64,000 bases of DNA from Leucocoprinus leucothites (Eukaryota; Basidiomycota; Agaricomycetes; Agaricales; Agaricaceae). The position numbers were made by a program, and so were the translations under genes. Below the pieces are notes generated by a model, which had not been told where the DNA came from, searched no databases, and saw nothing but the letters and a program-made list of their open reading frames with translations. The number at the start of each line of letters is the position of its first letter. The first letter of the stretch is position 1. Below are positions 1-11,804 of this stretch, piece by piece. The stretch spans positions 124,001 through 188,000 of the forward strand of contig JAACJO010000022.1 in assembly GCA_013368445.1 (NCBI GenBank). The letters run 5' to 3'.

Positions 1-1234
1 CCCATCCGCGCGGACCAAATAACGAAAACATACCGGTAACCATGGCGTGCCCACGCTCGTAAGGCTCAAGCGTCACCTGTTCCAGAGGCTTGAACTGGCT
101 TTTCTTCAACGTCTCCACCTCATTGGCGTACACAACCTCCGGAGGGATAGTCGAGTCGACACAACTCGCTTTTATCGAAATGATAACGTGACCTCCATCT
201 TTGAGGAAACTCTGGGCGTTGTGGATAACGATACGAGCCTGATCAGGCTGTGCTACATCGGCGAAAATGACATCGACGATCGAGAGCAGCATTCGGTATT
301 TGTTCGGAAGTCGTGCATCCTCGACGATGGCTGTGAAAATCGTAGTGAGTATTTTACCGGCTTGGCAGACTGACAGTTACACACGGATAACATTTGTGCG
401 TTTCTTGGCCATATTGATCAAATCACGTCCTGAGCGCGGTGAGAATTCGACCGCGTACACTGTCCCTTCCTACATCCAACAAAAATTAGATCCCAACTTC
501 CAAACATGAGCAGAGACAAAAAAGAAAAAACACCCACAGGCCCAACAATATCCGCAACATGACTAACACTCGTTCCACTCGCAGCGCCAAGATACAAAAC
601 CTTACTTCCAGGTTCAATAAACACACTATCCAACCCTCCAAGCACACCCGCCGCCAACTTGGACCTAAAAGGATTCCACACCCTATACTCAATCTTCGTC
701 CCCTCCTCTCCCCCATCCACCGAAATCCTCTTTTCACCATAGACAGATTCACCCGGGACGAGGTTTTTAGTGACAAGCATTTGTTCTTTTCCTTTGGCGA
801 TGAAGACGCCGTGATGTCTGTGTGGTTCGATTATGACATTTGAGCCGCCTCTTGCGCCGCCTCGACCGCCTCTGCCTCCTCCGCCTCTGCCTCGGTCGCC
901 TCCTCGTGCACCACCACGACCGCCGCGAGGTGCTCCGCGGCCTCCGCCACGCGTGACACCACCTAAGTAGACGTGAAATGTGAGCGATTGAGAGAAAGAT
1001 TAATGGATAAAAGATACACACCACGACCCCCACCACGACCTCCACCTCTTCCACCAAACCCACCACCTCTTGGCCCACCCCTACCACCAGGCGCTCCTCT
1101 TCCTCCCCCTCCTCCTCGCCCACCAAATCCACCTCGTCCACCTGATGCACCTATATCACATACGAATGATAAAAAATTACATCAGCCTCACACTGTAATC
1201 CGAACAAGAGATTGCAAAACGCACCGAATGCCAT
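1..1234 (-). CDS. NOP1: Fibrillarin, snoRNA-guided rRNA 2'-O-methyltransferase (3' end off window)
   Basis: Fibrillarin is the box C/D snoRNP methyltransferase of the nucleolus; it methylates rRNA ribose 2'-OH using SAM. Exon 1 encodes only MAFG (ATG at 1234) and has a GTGCGT donor. Exon 2 (1150-1022) and the start of exon 3 encode the Gly/Arg-rich GAR domain. Exon 3 continues with [29 protein letters not shown] and the SAM-binding motif [20 protein letters not shown]. After an intron near 470-530 come [14 protein letters not shown], then [30 protein letters not shown] and [15 protein letters not shown], all diagnostic of the family. A donor near position 35 shows that only the last few residues lie off the window. 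The start is fixed by MAFG plus the downstream glycine repeats. The frame is intact throughout what is visible. Introns are short and reading is limited to splice inference. Confidence 0.95.
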
Positions 1235-1239
1235 TACTC

Positions 1240-4055
1240 GTAGTTTTTTTCTCTAGAAACCCAAAGCCGGAAAAAAAAGTATGAAGTGGAGACAAGAACG
1301 TGTAACTGCGATAAAGCAGTAGTGACTGCGGGACTAGTCGTGCAGCTGTAGCAGCAAAGGACTAGATTTTGATTTTTTGATGTGAATAGAACACTGAGAA
1401 AGTGTGTGTTAGATGTCCGTGCGTTGATTTCCAAAAATTTGGGATTTCCATTTTGGGTAGGTGTGTGGGAGAAGTTTGACTAAATAAGGTGAGATAAGAT
1501 TTGGGTGAGCTGTATCTTATCTTATCTTGCCTCGTTGCCCCGAAACATACTTAGCAGGGTCGAATACATATTATAGAAAAGCGGCCAATGTTTAGGACAT
1601 ACTCCATGAATATTCCAGAGCTACCTTAGAGGGAATGAGAAGCAGATATGGGAGTTGACTTACAACATGTGCTGAACAAGGGAAATAACCACCCAACTGT
1701 ACGTTCGAAGTTAGAAGTAACTTAGATCAGACGAAAGAAAAAGTCGCGCCATCTCATCAGACTCTATCTCCTAATAAGAGGGATCAATAAAAACTAACCC
1801 TCAAATTCTTCTTCGGCGGAAAGCATATTAAAACAGTGGAAGGATAAATGTCTCTCAGCTCTTAGATCATATTGAGGGTTGCCCTTGAGCAAAAAGCAGC
1901 GAAGCAAATCCTAATCCGGAATGTAGCCTCAAGGTAAAATTTCTGTCGTGGGAACTCTCATCCTGTTGTGACAAGCCGGGCCTTAGCTTATCGCCACTCT
2001 CGTCCTCTCCACTCACAATACCTCGCCAAAATAGAAGTCTTTAGGCCCCCGAGACACAAAGGCTTCCAAAAAAAATGGAAACACGCAACACAGTGGCATA
2101 TCCGTACTCATCCTTGTTCTTATCAGAACTCGAGCCGTCTTCATTATCATCCCCTCCGACGTTTGGAAAATGAACACTCGAAGACCGGTATCCTTCTAGG
2201 ACGCTCAAACCGATATTTTATTGGCTTCTGGACATCATTTACTAACAAGTCTATGGTTACATAGCACACGATTCACCAACTCGTGCTTGAGAAGTCTGGC
2301 TGATGCTTCTGGTAACCCAACCAACCAATTTCTGATCTTCCGTGACACTCGTTTCACACCTCTGAAATTTTCTCCCTGCCTGTCTCTACTGGTGTTTCTA
2401 CCTTGAAGACGTCCTGCCAGTTTTGTTCTCTGAATAAGTCCTACGCAATTCCCTATACATAATATCTTGATCCCTATCCCGTAAACAGGTAAGAGTTCTC
2501 ATTTACACCCTTAAGCCTAACAGAACGTACAAACTCGCAGCAGGATAGCGAAGCTAACTTCCGATTTTGAAGGGATTTCGTTCCCCCGATCAACGGCTTC
2601 TCAGGCGGAGGTTGGTCCCCGGGCTTTTACTGTCACCCATTGATCTCTTCAAGATGGCGGTTGTATATCCTTCGTTTGCTCAGTACCGAAACTGTTTTGA
2701 TAGTAGCAGTCGTTGAGTCATTAACATCTCGTTCTTAACAACTTCAGTTCTAATATCAATTAGCTTCAAAGTTAGCTCCATATCTCGAATCACTCTAACA
2801 TACAGGATTTAAGGTGTAAGGTAAGTTCCATGTTATTCCTCCGCGGAAACGGCCCACTGACTACATCAGGGATCTTAACGATCAGAAATAAACTACGAGC
2901 ACGACTCCACGTTCTCGGTTGTCATCATGATGACCCAAATACGCCATGCTTTTATAGTTTCAATCTACAAAATAATCCAAATTGACATAAACCATACTCT
3001 CTCGATCAAGTATCCTGACACACTCGAACGGGCCTCAGGTTGAAACAGTCAGAAAATACAAACATCGAAATGACGTGCCCGCTTGCTCGCAAAAATAGCT
3101 CATCGTCAATTGCCGTCGGCTTCGCAGCACGCCACTAGGCGCAAGCTCAAATTGACAAATGACATGACATCCTCGTATGTATTCCCAGCTCGCCTTAATA
3201 CTTGGAGTCACCATTTCCTCCCACATGGCCGTTTTAGGGATCGACATTCACTCGGACATTCCGAGTGGTACGTTCCCTACGGACGGCACATCCGGGGATA
3301 TTTCAAGCTTCTCTCAAGCCCTAACATGGAAAAATACACAAGGCAGCCTCGGTGGGACACACGGCAAATCCTTGTCCCGTTCCTCCACCCACCCCGATCA
3401 TACTGGCCTGGAACTGTTGGGAATCTTGTTATACTCACCCAGACCTCGATCGCCGTCGAACATCCCACTAAGCGGGTACCGATTCGCCTGACTCGTCGTG
3501 ATTCCAGCTCAAACCGAAAACAGGAAGGAACGACCCCGTGTCTGTATGGCAAGACGCTGAATATCGAAGCGCAACTCTGGTTAATAACGTTACTCGGCTA
3601 TCACGAACATTTTGCCAATATCTCGCCTTCTATTACTAGGGGCAACACCGAAGGATTTACTTGAAGTCAAGCGCCTTCACCTGTTGGCAATTAGTCCCTT
3701 TACCATAGTCCCTCAAATTCAGGCACATTTCATCTCCCAGCCTGTACGATACACCAGCCGCTCCACCGATCCAACCATTAGTCTAATTGTGGAGGTGAGT
3801 TACAGAATATTCAAGAATTCTCGTAATCGTGACACATAACCTCTACCATGAGCCCGCTCCCGTGGGTTGGCATCCAGCTGGAACCTCAGGAATATTATTT
3901 CCTTCGAGGACTTCCATGATCCGCATTTTCATTCTCTCCTTTCGTTCCATTACAGCCCTCCTTGCGTTATTCTTCTCACAAAGGGCTGGACACAATGATG
4001 CTAACCTGAAATTCGACCTTTCTTTCCAGCTTCTCTCCCTTTACGACTCGTCGAC
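1240..4055. other. Gene-poor stretch between fibrillarin and the transporter
   Basis: Apart from the inverted GATA-type repeat, no coding region could be supported here. Short open frames are present (for example 3,083-3,664 and 3,177-3,491), but the matching segment of unit B (10,827-11,416) carries a 10-bp length difference that breaks them, and no family motif is visible. The last few hundred bases presumably include the promoter and 5' leader of the transporter. Confidence 0.6.
1492..1522. promoter_or_regulatory. Inverted GATA-type repeat upstream of fibrillarin
   Basis: Two 9-bp arms, AGATAAGAT at 1492-1500 and ATCTTATCT at 1514-1522, face each other across 13 bp and continue into another TTATCTT on the right. 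They lie about 260-290 bp upstream of the fibrillarin ATG. The same arms and spacing occur at 8416-8446, upstream of the truncated fibrillarin stub in the duplicated unit. GATAAG is the core recognised by fungal GATA factors. The regulatory role is inferred; the sequence shows only the inverted repeat and its retention. Confidence 0.35.
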
Positions 4056-6097
4056 ATGCCTTCAACCGAAATCACCGACGAAAAGCCCACATCTCCGTCT
4101 ATATCCGAAACGTCCTGCTCTGTCATCAAACAAAGCGATATCGAAACGAGCGATGTTGCCGAAAAGGTACCCAAAAATCAAACCTCCAGCCATAACGTCT
4201 CGAATGGAGACACTGCGATAGACGAGATCCGAGGGCGAAAAGAGGATCCATCTTCTGGAGATGAGAACGGACCTTTGACGTCAGAAGATGATTTCCCTGA
4301 TGGAGGGCTGCAGGCTTGGCTTGTGGTCTTTGGTGTACGTCAATCACTAGCCTTGACCAGAGTGTTTTGATTTCGAACCAGTTCGTCGCAGGCAATGTGT
4401 AGCTGCTTCGCGACGTAAGTATTCAATTCTAGCAGCTGTTGGCTTGTTGGAATGTCTTACCGATGCCCGTCTAGTTTTGGTTATGTCAACTCTTGGGGTG
4501 TGCGTTAACGTATTCCGTTATATTTCACTTCCCTGATGGAATCCTCCAGATCTTCCAGGCGTACTATCAGGAGACGATTCTCGAAGACTATTCTCCCTCA
4601 GCTATGTGTGTGCACTTCAAATAAATCCATACCCCAACAATCCTCAATACTCTCCCTGCCCTACAGAGCATGGATAGGATCAATTCAAGTGAGATCAATT
4701 TCCCTATACCTCAAAACCGATGTTCATAATCTTCGTCCCATTCAGTACGCGATGATATTTCTACCAGGCCTCTTCGTTGGTCGCCTTTTCGACATCGGAT
4801 ACTTCCGATCGGTCTTCCTCTCTTGCAGTGTGGCCTTAGTTGTTGCGACCTTCCTCATTGCACAATGTACACAATATTGGCAGTTCCTGCTTTGCCAAGG
4901 TTTCGTTGTCGGAGTGCGTATACCTACATTCACCTTGTAATTCTGATAGCGACGATGTACATCTTTTAGCTAGCCAGTGGCGGTATATTCGGACCAAGCG
5001 GCGCCATTATCGCACACTGGTTCAAAAAGAAGCGAGGTCGTGCGTTGGGATTCAGGGCCATGGGATCTTCTATTGGTGGGACTGTTATTCCGATTGCCGC
5101 CAAAAACCTCATTCCTCGCATTGGGTAAGAATTTTTCAAAAACCTCTCATCACACGCGGTTTACCTTACTTTTCTCAGATTTCCTTGGACAGTGAGGATC
5201 ATTGGCTTTATCTTACTACTTGTGGTGGGAATCTGCAACTTGGTATGTAAAGGTCGCCGAAAAGTGATATCATATTTATGTTCCCCTGATGTAGACGATA
5301 AGGAGACGACTTCCACCTGTAAATGTAAAAGGCGGTCTTTTTAATCTCTCGGCTTTCAGAGATGCTCCCTTCACAATATACTGCGCCTCTTCTTTCTTCA
5401 TTTTCTTGGGACTCTATACAGGTACCTCATTCGTCTACCTTGTTAATCTTCTCCTGGCTCTGATTGTTCTTACTTCTAGTCTTGACATACGTTAATGTGA
5501 GTGCAACGCAACTCGAAAGCCTACCAGAACTCGCGTTCTATTTCGTCGCTTTTGCGAATGCAAGTTCGTTGTTCGGCCGATGGATGTCTGCCCTCTTGGC
5601 CGATAAAACTGGTAAGAAAACCATCGTCGGCTTCCACCTCCAGCAAAATAACATTTTATGACTGGTTAGGACACCTGAACATCATGATTCCTTTCACCCT
5701 CTTCGCAGGCGTACTGACCTACGCCTGGCCATTTACGCACTCTACGGCATCTCTCATCGTCGTCACTGTCATATATGGCTTCTGTTCCGGGACATATATC
5801 TCTCTATTAAGCGCCCCGATCATGAACCTTGGAGGCGAAGGTGACGTAGGGAGAAGAATTGGGATGTTCATGACTATCACTGCCCTGGGTGCGATCGCAG
5901 GTCCCCCAATATCTGGGGCCATCAACGCTGCCACAAATGGATTCAAGGCGGTTGGTTTGTATGCAGGTACGTTTTGCGGAGTCCCCTGGAGTGTGCCTTG
6001 CACTGATAATCTGACAGGGAGCGCTGTTGTTGTGGGTATCATCTGCCTAGTGATCGTAAGACATCTAGTTCTCGGAAAATGGACAGGACGGGTGTGA
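4056..6097 (+). CDS. MFS transporter, monocarboxylate (MCT/SLC16-like) family, copy A
   Basis: A plasma- or endomembrane permease of the major facilitator superfamily, closest by eye to fungal monocarboxylate-type porters; the true substrate is unknown. A polar cytosolic N-terminus of about 85 residues leads to DGGLQAWLVVFG, the classic first-helix start of this family. Splicing about 11 short introns gives roughly 478 residues, including FGYVNSWGVFQAYYQE, ASGGIFGPSGAIIAHWF with KKKRGRALG (the loop 2-3 signature), FPWTVRIIGFI, LLADKTG, MNLGGEGDVGRRIGM and GAIAGPPISGAI. Twelve helices fit this spacing. The start is the ATG opening MPSTEITDE. All inferred splices keep frame and no nonsense codon is seen. 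A closely similar second copy lies at 11,805-13,857. The gene converges on the Apn1 remnant on the opposite strand. Confidence 0.9.
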
Positions 6098-6336
6098 TCG
6101 TGTTTTGAGAGCAAAAAGCTCATTGCCGAGCACGCAGAGTAGCAATTACAAAAATGATATCAATATCCAATATGCCCGGGCTAAGATTGAAAAATAGTCA
6201 TACACAATTACAATATGAATGAGATGAAAACGGCTATCACGAGAAAATCTCAGTCACGCCAACTCTACGGATGCGACAATGGCCCTGGAGCGCCGGTAGC
6301 GGAGGAGCGGAGACGGAGCATGGGGGAATACTACTC

Positions 6337-7622
6337 TTAATCTTCGCCTTCCGTTTCAGCTGCATCCTCGTCCTCATCTTGTTTCCACTTTCCACCCTTC
6401 TTACCAGCTTCCTTCCCATTCGTCGCACTCGTCTTCTTGGGTTTCGCACCTTCAGTAGCTTTTACCGCACTTTTGATCACATCGACCAACGCCTCGTCCG
6501 TTTGCACGTCTCTAATAATCGACCGGATGACCTCCTGATTGTCCGTCGATTCCGTGACGCTGGTGGAAAGGGAAGGGTAATTTCGTTGGCCCATAAGTCT
6601 ATGGATGTCTCAAAGTTTGGCGTTTCAAGTATTAGAGGGATGTTCTGGACTAGGTCGTCATTCACGAGGTTTCTGAAAGCGCTTAAACGCAGATGGCCCT
6701 GCGAAAGAGTTAGTTGTGAGTTATGATGCGAGTAGAAAGTGGAGACACACAACCCGATGTTCTCGTGTCTATCTTTGTGAGATCCGAGCTCTGTTTTCGA
6801 GTCGTTCAGATGCATGCCACGCAAATAAGGCAGTCTAACGATTTCGTCAAACGTGTTCACTAAGGCGTTCATTTGGTTCTCAGCGGCACACTTGATACGG
6901 ACGAAAACAGCATTACTCACATCACTGGAATATTGTCATACGTAGAAGCCGGATAATAAAACTGACTTCGAAGTCTCCTTTGACTGTAGGTCATAACTCT
7001 AGCGAAGAGTCAGATTCGTGCTATCATTGGAGGATTCAGATAGACAGCGGCAAACGAATGGCCTTCACAAACTGACTTTCCAACGTTTATTAGTTAGCTG
7101 CCGTGTGGTAGAACCACGTCTGATGAGTACTTGTGCTCGACCACCTTCTCCTTGAAGGACGCTGTTGAACATTCCGTGAGAGCAGGAGATGTCCATTTTC
7201 TTTGAGATTTAGGAAAAGAGCGAATGCATTTGCCCTAGAAGCTATGATGAATGCTGCCGATGAGATTAGCTGAGGATACGAACCCAATTGAGGCGGCCTT
7301 ATTACCAGCATTTTATACACCGCCAGCTACTGAAACATGTGCCCCGACCTTCCACGAGCTATCTACGCGCGGAAGGAAAGTTTCAGCTTCGGAGCCTGTT
7401 TTCTTTACTCGTTAAGAGGGCCACACACTCTGTGATTCTACAAGGAGTTCATTATCCTATCAACACCTACAGTTTACAGAATCAAGCATAACCTACTTTC
7501 TGGTTCCTCAAGTGCCATGGTGTCGGTTCTCGAAAGTTTAGTTTTCTTGGACGGCGGCGCGTTTTGCGCGCCATCTATAGCTCCTTGGCTGATACACGGG
7601 TAGTGCGTCGTGTTTGAGGCAT
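6337..7622 (-). pseudogene. APN1: AP endonuclease 1 (endonuclease IV family), broken copy A
   Basis: The remnant of an endonuclease IV-type base-excision-repair enzyme, which cleaves DNA 5' of abasic sites with a tri-zinc centre. The 3' half is clear: [37 protein letters not shown] and [12 protein letters not shown], then an acidic/basic tail ending KGGKWKQDEDEDAAE up to a TAA at 6337. Damage is extensive. The first exon (MPQTRRTTRV, ATG at 7622) has lost one base relative to copy B and runs into a stop after about 14 codons. A further region of about 490 bp, present in copy B between roughly 14,855 and 15,350, is missing here at about 7,078. That removes the exons carrying the central metal ligands (the [10 protein letters not shown] through GVCLDTC part). 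It cannot encode an active enzyme. Confidence 0.85.
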
Positions 7623-7893
7623 ATATATCCTGATTTAGTGGTTTTACCGGAAAGTTGAGCCTTTAGAGGAGAGTGACGATAGAGCTGAAAGAATTCGACG
7701 CCAGGCAAGCCACAATGCCATAAAGGAGTCGATTTAAACGCCGTTCGATTGTCTTGAGCAGTAAAGTATCCACGTGACCACGTATTAGCGCCACTGAACT
7801 TCCCTGAGCGATACTACATACTGAGATCAATCATCACACCAAATGTCCTATAATACTTTCAATCAGTCATTTCGAATATCTCGCTTTTGGATT

Positions 7894-8168
7894 TTTGGTG
7901 ACACCATCTGAGTAGACGTGAAGTGTGAGTGATTGAGAGAGATAAGTGAATACAAGATGCGCACCACGACCTCCACCTCTTCCACCTTGAAAGCCACCAC
8001 CTCCTGCCCCACCTCTTGCCCCACCTCTACCACCAGGTGCTCCTCTTCCTCTTCTCCTCTCCCAAAAAATCCACCTCGTCCACCTGATGCACCTGCATCA
8101 CATACGAGCAATAAAAAAAGTGCATCAGTCTCGCATCGTATTCCGCACAAGAGATAGCAAAACGCCAT
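7894..8168 (-). pseudogene. Fibrillarin 5' stub left by the duplication
   Basis: The sequence matches exons 1-2 of the fibrillarin gene: an ATG at 8168 followed by an intron-like stretch and a Gly/Arg-coding block (GASGGRGGF, near 8,090). It stops inside what would be intron 2, so the entire catalytic part is absent. Exon 1 has also lost about 8 bases covering the fourth codon and the splice donor (ATGGCG directly followed by TTTTGC, against ATGGCATTCGGTGCG in the intact gene). It is a by-product of the duplication breakpoint, with no coding potential of its own. Confidence 0.85.
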
Positions 8169-8169
8169 T

Positions 8170-11100
8170 AGTCGTTTTCCCTCTCTAGAAACCCAAAGCC
8201 GAAAGATAGGTATGAAGCAGAGGAAAGAGAGTGTAACTGCGATAAAGTTGCAGCAGTGATTAGTCGTACAGCGGTAAGCAGTAAAGGACTATATTTTGAT
8301 ATTTTAATGCGACTAGAACACTGAGAAAGTAGTGTTGGATGTCCGGTGTTGAATTCCAAGAAATCGGGATTTCTATTTTGGGTAGGTATGTGGGGAGGCG
8401 TGATTAAATGGGATGAGATAAGATTTGCGTGAGTTGTATCTTATCTTATCTTGCTTCGTCCCGTTGGAACATAGTTCGACCAGAGTCGAGTATTAAGCAA
8501 AAATTACTAAGTTTTTAGTACGTACTTTGCGGAGTCACTAGAGGCACCTCAGGGGGGACGAGAAGCAGATAAGGCATTTTACTTGCCGCAAGTCCTGAAC
8601 AGCGAACATAATCATGCTCGAAGTTCCGATTTATAAGTAATTAAATCAGACGCTCAGAGAACTTTACTCCATCTCTTGAGACTCTATCTCCTAGCAAGAG
8701 GGCTCATAAAAGCTACTGCTCGAATGCTTCTTTGACAAAAGGTATATTGCCTCAAGCACCCCGAAACAATAAAAGTATAATTGTCTTTCAGCCCTTGTCG
8801 CGTCTTATTGAAGGTTTACCCTGACCAAAAAGGGGGAAGGCAAAATCCCAATCTAGAATGTAGCACCAGATAAGAATCTCATGTCGTGGGAACTCTCGTC
8901 CCGCTACGACAGGCTAGGCCTCAGCTAGTCGGCACTCTCGTTCTCTCCACTCATCATGCATAATGCCCCGCCAAAATAGAAGTCTTCCTCTCGACACACA
9001 AAGAATTCCAAACTGGAAGCGCGCAACATGGCGGCATATCCACACCCATCCTGTTCTTATCAGAACTCGTGCCGACATCATTATCATTTGCTCTGGGGTT
9101 GGCGATGAACACTCAAAGACCGGTATCCCTCCAGAACACTCAAAAGCGAGATTCCGTCGGCTTCTGTATATCATTTACCACCAAGTGCATGGTCACAGAG
9201 AACACGATTCACCGACTCGTACTCGGAAACTCTGGGTGATGCTCCGTTCTCAAGCAAAGACCGCTCCTTGGCCACACTTGATTCTCTGGTTACGTTTGTA
9301 CTCTTTGGAAACTTCAAGGCACTTAGATTATGCACTTTGGTTGGTGTGATATACTACCGTGGATACCACATTATCTAATTGCTACACTATCTTCGCTCTC
9401 CGCTCATTTCCCGAATACAATTCTCTGGTCATACAGCCTAAAAAGCATGACCGGCGAGAACCTACCACTCAAGAGTAGGGCATGCTATTTGGAGATAAGA
9501 ACTCCTCAGTTTCGGTGACATTGGACTCGGGATGTGCCCGCGATAGCGACAACCATGCAACCGGTCACAACTTTGACAGTGGGTATACGTAACCACCGTC
9601 GGTGGCGCTGGGACCGACCTTTTCATTCGAAATAACGCTGATGCTAGCGTCGAGGCCAAGCACTTTGAGGAAGCTTTGTACGAACTCAAAAAGACCTAGA
9701 ATTCCTTTCAGTCGCGCTTTTTTGTCAGGGTCCTGAAGAAAGGGTGCGCAACCCTCATCTGGCAGTGAATTCATATCCTGCCATCAGGCGAACTGTCAGC
9801 AAACGCTGGCCTATGCAGAAGTTTGATAAACTATTTTCTATTACCCCTCTATCACACTCATGACGTCCTTGTTGGACATACAAACCAAAAGCTCTTTAAG
9901 CAATACACTTACCACATCACTCTCTTTCACTAGTTCCGACCCAGTACCTTTCCTTGTGATCATCAACCCATATCCCATAACGTAGAGACTTCAAAATATC
10001 AATGGCACATCACCATGCACCATCCCCAGATATTTTATAACCTAACCAGCTATCTTCTGATTTACCGTGACATTCATCCCGCATTCTCTGTAACTTTCTC
10101 TCTGCCCTGCCCCTCAGAGCGTTTCTAACCTCAAAAACACTCCGCAAACAAGTCCTATGCAATTCCCAACACATAATGTCTTAATTACTATTTCATATAT
10201 GCATAGGGGTTCCGGTTTGGCCGTTCAAGTATAAAAGTATGTGCAAACTCGTAGCAGGATAGCCAAGCTAACTTCCAAGTTTGAAGGGGTTTTGTTCCCC
10301 CGATTAGTGGCTTTCTCATGCCGAACTTTTTCCGCCCGGTTTTCACTCTCACCTATTGATCTCTTCAAGATGGCGATTTTATATCCTTCGTCTTCTCGGT
10401 ATCCAAGCTGTTTTGACAACAGCAGTCGTTGAGTCATTAATACCTCGTTCTCAACAAAAACCATAATTTCAATTAGCCTCATAGTTCCGTGTCGTAAGCA
10501 ACTCTACCCTCCAAGATTCAATGTGCAAGGCGAGCTCCGTGTCATTCCTCTGCGGAAACGGCCCACTGATTACCTTAGGGTATCTTAACGATCGGAAATA
10601 GACTACGAGCACGAGATTCCACGTTCTCATTTTGTCACCAGGATGACCCAAATACTACGCCGGATCATGGCACACCAGCACATATACCATGCTTCTATAA
10701 CTTCAACCTACAAAAGAATCCGTAGCAATATAAAGTCATACTTTCTCGATCAAATATCCTGATACACTCGAACGGGCCCAAGTTGAAGCAGTTGCAAAGT
10801 ACAAACATCGAAATGGACGTGCTCGCTTGCTCGCAAAAATATCTCATCATCAATTGCCGTCGGCTTCGCAGCACGCCACTAGGCACAAGCTCAATTTGAC
10901 AAATGATATGTCATCTTCCCGGCTCACCTTAATACTTGGAGTCACCATTTCCTCCCACATGGCCGTATTAGGGGCCGACATTCACTCGGTCATTTCGAGT
11001 CGTATAATCCCTACGGATGCCACATCCGGGGATATTTCAAGCTTCTCTCAAGCCCTAACATGGCAAAATACACAAGGCAGCCTCGGTGGGACACACGGCA

Positions 11101-11804
11101 AATCCTTGTCCCGTTCTTTCACCCACTCCGATCATACTGGCCTGGAGCTGTTGGGAATCTTGCTGTACTCGCGCAGACCTCGATCCCCGTCGAACACCCC
11201 ACTAAGCGGGTACCGATTCGCCTGACTCGTCGGGATTCGAGCTCAAACCGAAAACAGGAGGCAACAACCTCGTGTCTGCATGGAAAGACGCTGAATATCG
11301 AAGCGCAACCTTGGGCAACAACGTTGTTCGGCTATCGCGAACCTCTCAGACCTTTACGAACATTTTACCAGTTTCTCGTTTCTATTGCTAGCAGTGACGC
11401 CGAAGGATTTACCTGAAGTGGGACGCCCTCACCTGTTACCAATCAGCCCTACGATAGTGCCTCAAATTCAGGCACATTTTCATCTCCCAGACTGTACGAT
11501 ATATCGGCCGCTCCACCGATCCAACCACTAGCCTAATTGTGGAGGTGAGTTGCAGAATATCCAAGACTTCTCGTAATTGTGACACATAACCTTTACCATG
11601 AGCCCGTTCCCGTGGGTTGGCATCCGGCGGGAACCTCAGGAATATTATTTCCATTAAGGCCTTCCACGATCCGCATTTTCATTCCCCCCTTTCGTTCCAT
11701 TGCAACCCTTCTCCCGTTATCCTTTCTACAAAATGCTGGACGCAACGATGCTAACTTGAACGTTGACCTTTCCCACCAGCCTCTCCCCTTTACGGCTCCT
11801 CAGC
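8170..11804. other. Gene-poor stretch of unit B with a unit-specific block at about 9,255-10,035
   Basis: Mostly alignable to 1,240-4,055 of unit A and, like it, without a supportable gene. The exception is about 780 bp (9,255-10,035) with no counterpart in unit A. Within it a minus-strand open frame (9,565-9,774) encodes about 69 residues including GILGLFEFVQSFLKVLG and VGPSATDGGYVYPL. That looks protein-like but I do not recognise it. It may be an exon of a fragmentary gene that was inserted here, or sequence deleted from unit A. Confidence 0.5.
8416..8446. promoter_or_regulatory. Inverted GATA-type repeat, unit B copy
   Basis: AGATAAGAT at 8416-8424 and ATCTTATCT at 8438-8446, the same arms and spacing as at 1492-1522, although the surrounding bases have diverged. 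It sits upstream of the truncated fibrillarin stub. Confidence 0.3.

Larger units (their letters stand above)
953..7893. repeat. Segmental duplication, unit A
   Basis: This segment (fibrillarin 5' exons and promoter, about 2.5 kb without recognisable genes, MFS transporter, Apn1 remnant) is repeated in the same orientation from about 7,894. The left boundary is recognised by matching sequence around the fibrillarin intron 2 acceptor (near 955) and around 7,897. The right boundary is near 7,893, where TTTTGG abuts the fibrillarin-like TGACACC. The ends of both units also match each other (near 7,680-7,890 and 15,960-16,200), so this is a direct tandem duplication with the junction at about 7,893. 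Confidence 0.85.

Noticed and set aside
767..1150. A 127-codon minus-strand frame and a 103-codon plus-strand proline-rich frame over the fibrillarin GAR region
   Set aside because: Both are alternative-frame readings of the glycine/arginine repeat; the correct frame joins MAFG to the GAR domain across intron 1.
3083..3664. A 193-codon open frame and an overlapping 104-codon frame upstream of transporter copy A
   Set aside because: The homologous part of unit B has a 10-bp length difference that changes the frame, neither frame shows a family motif, and both overlap each other. More likely promoter or noncoding sequence.
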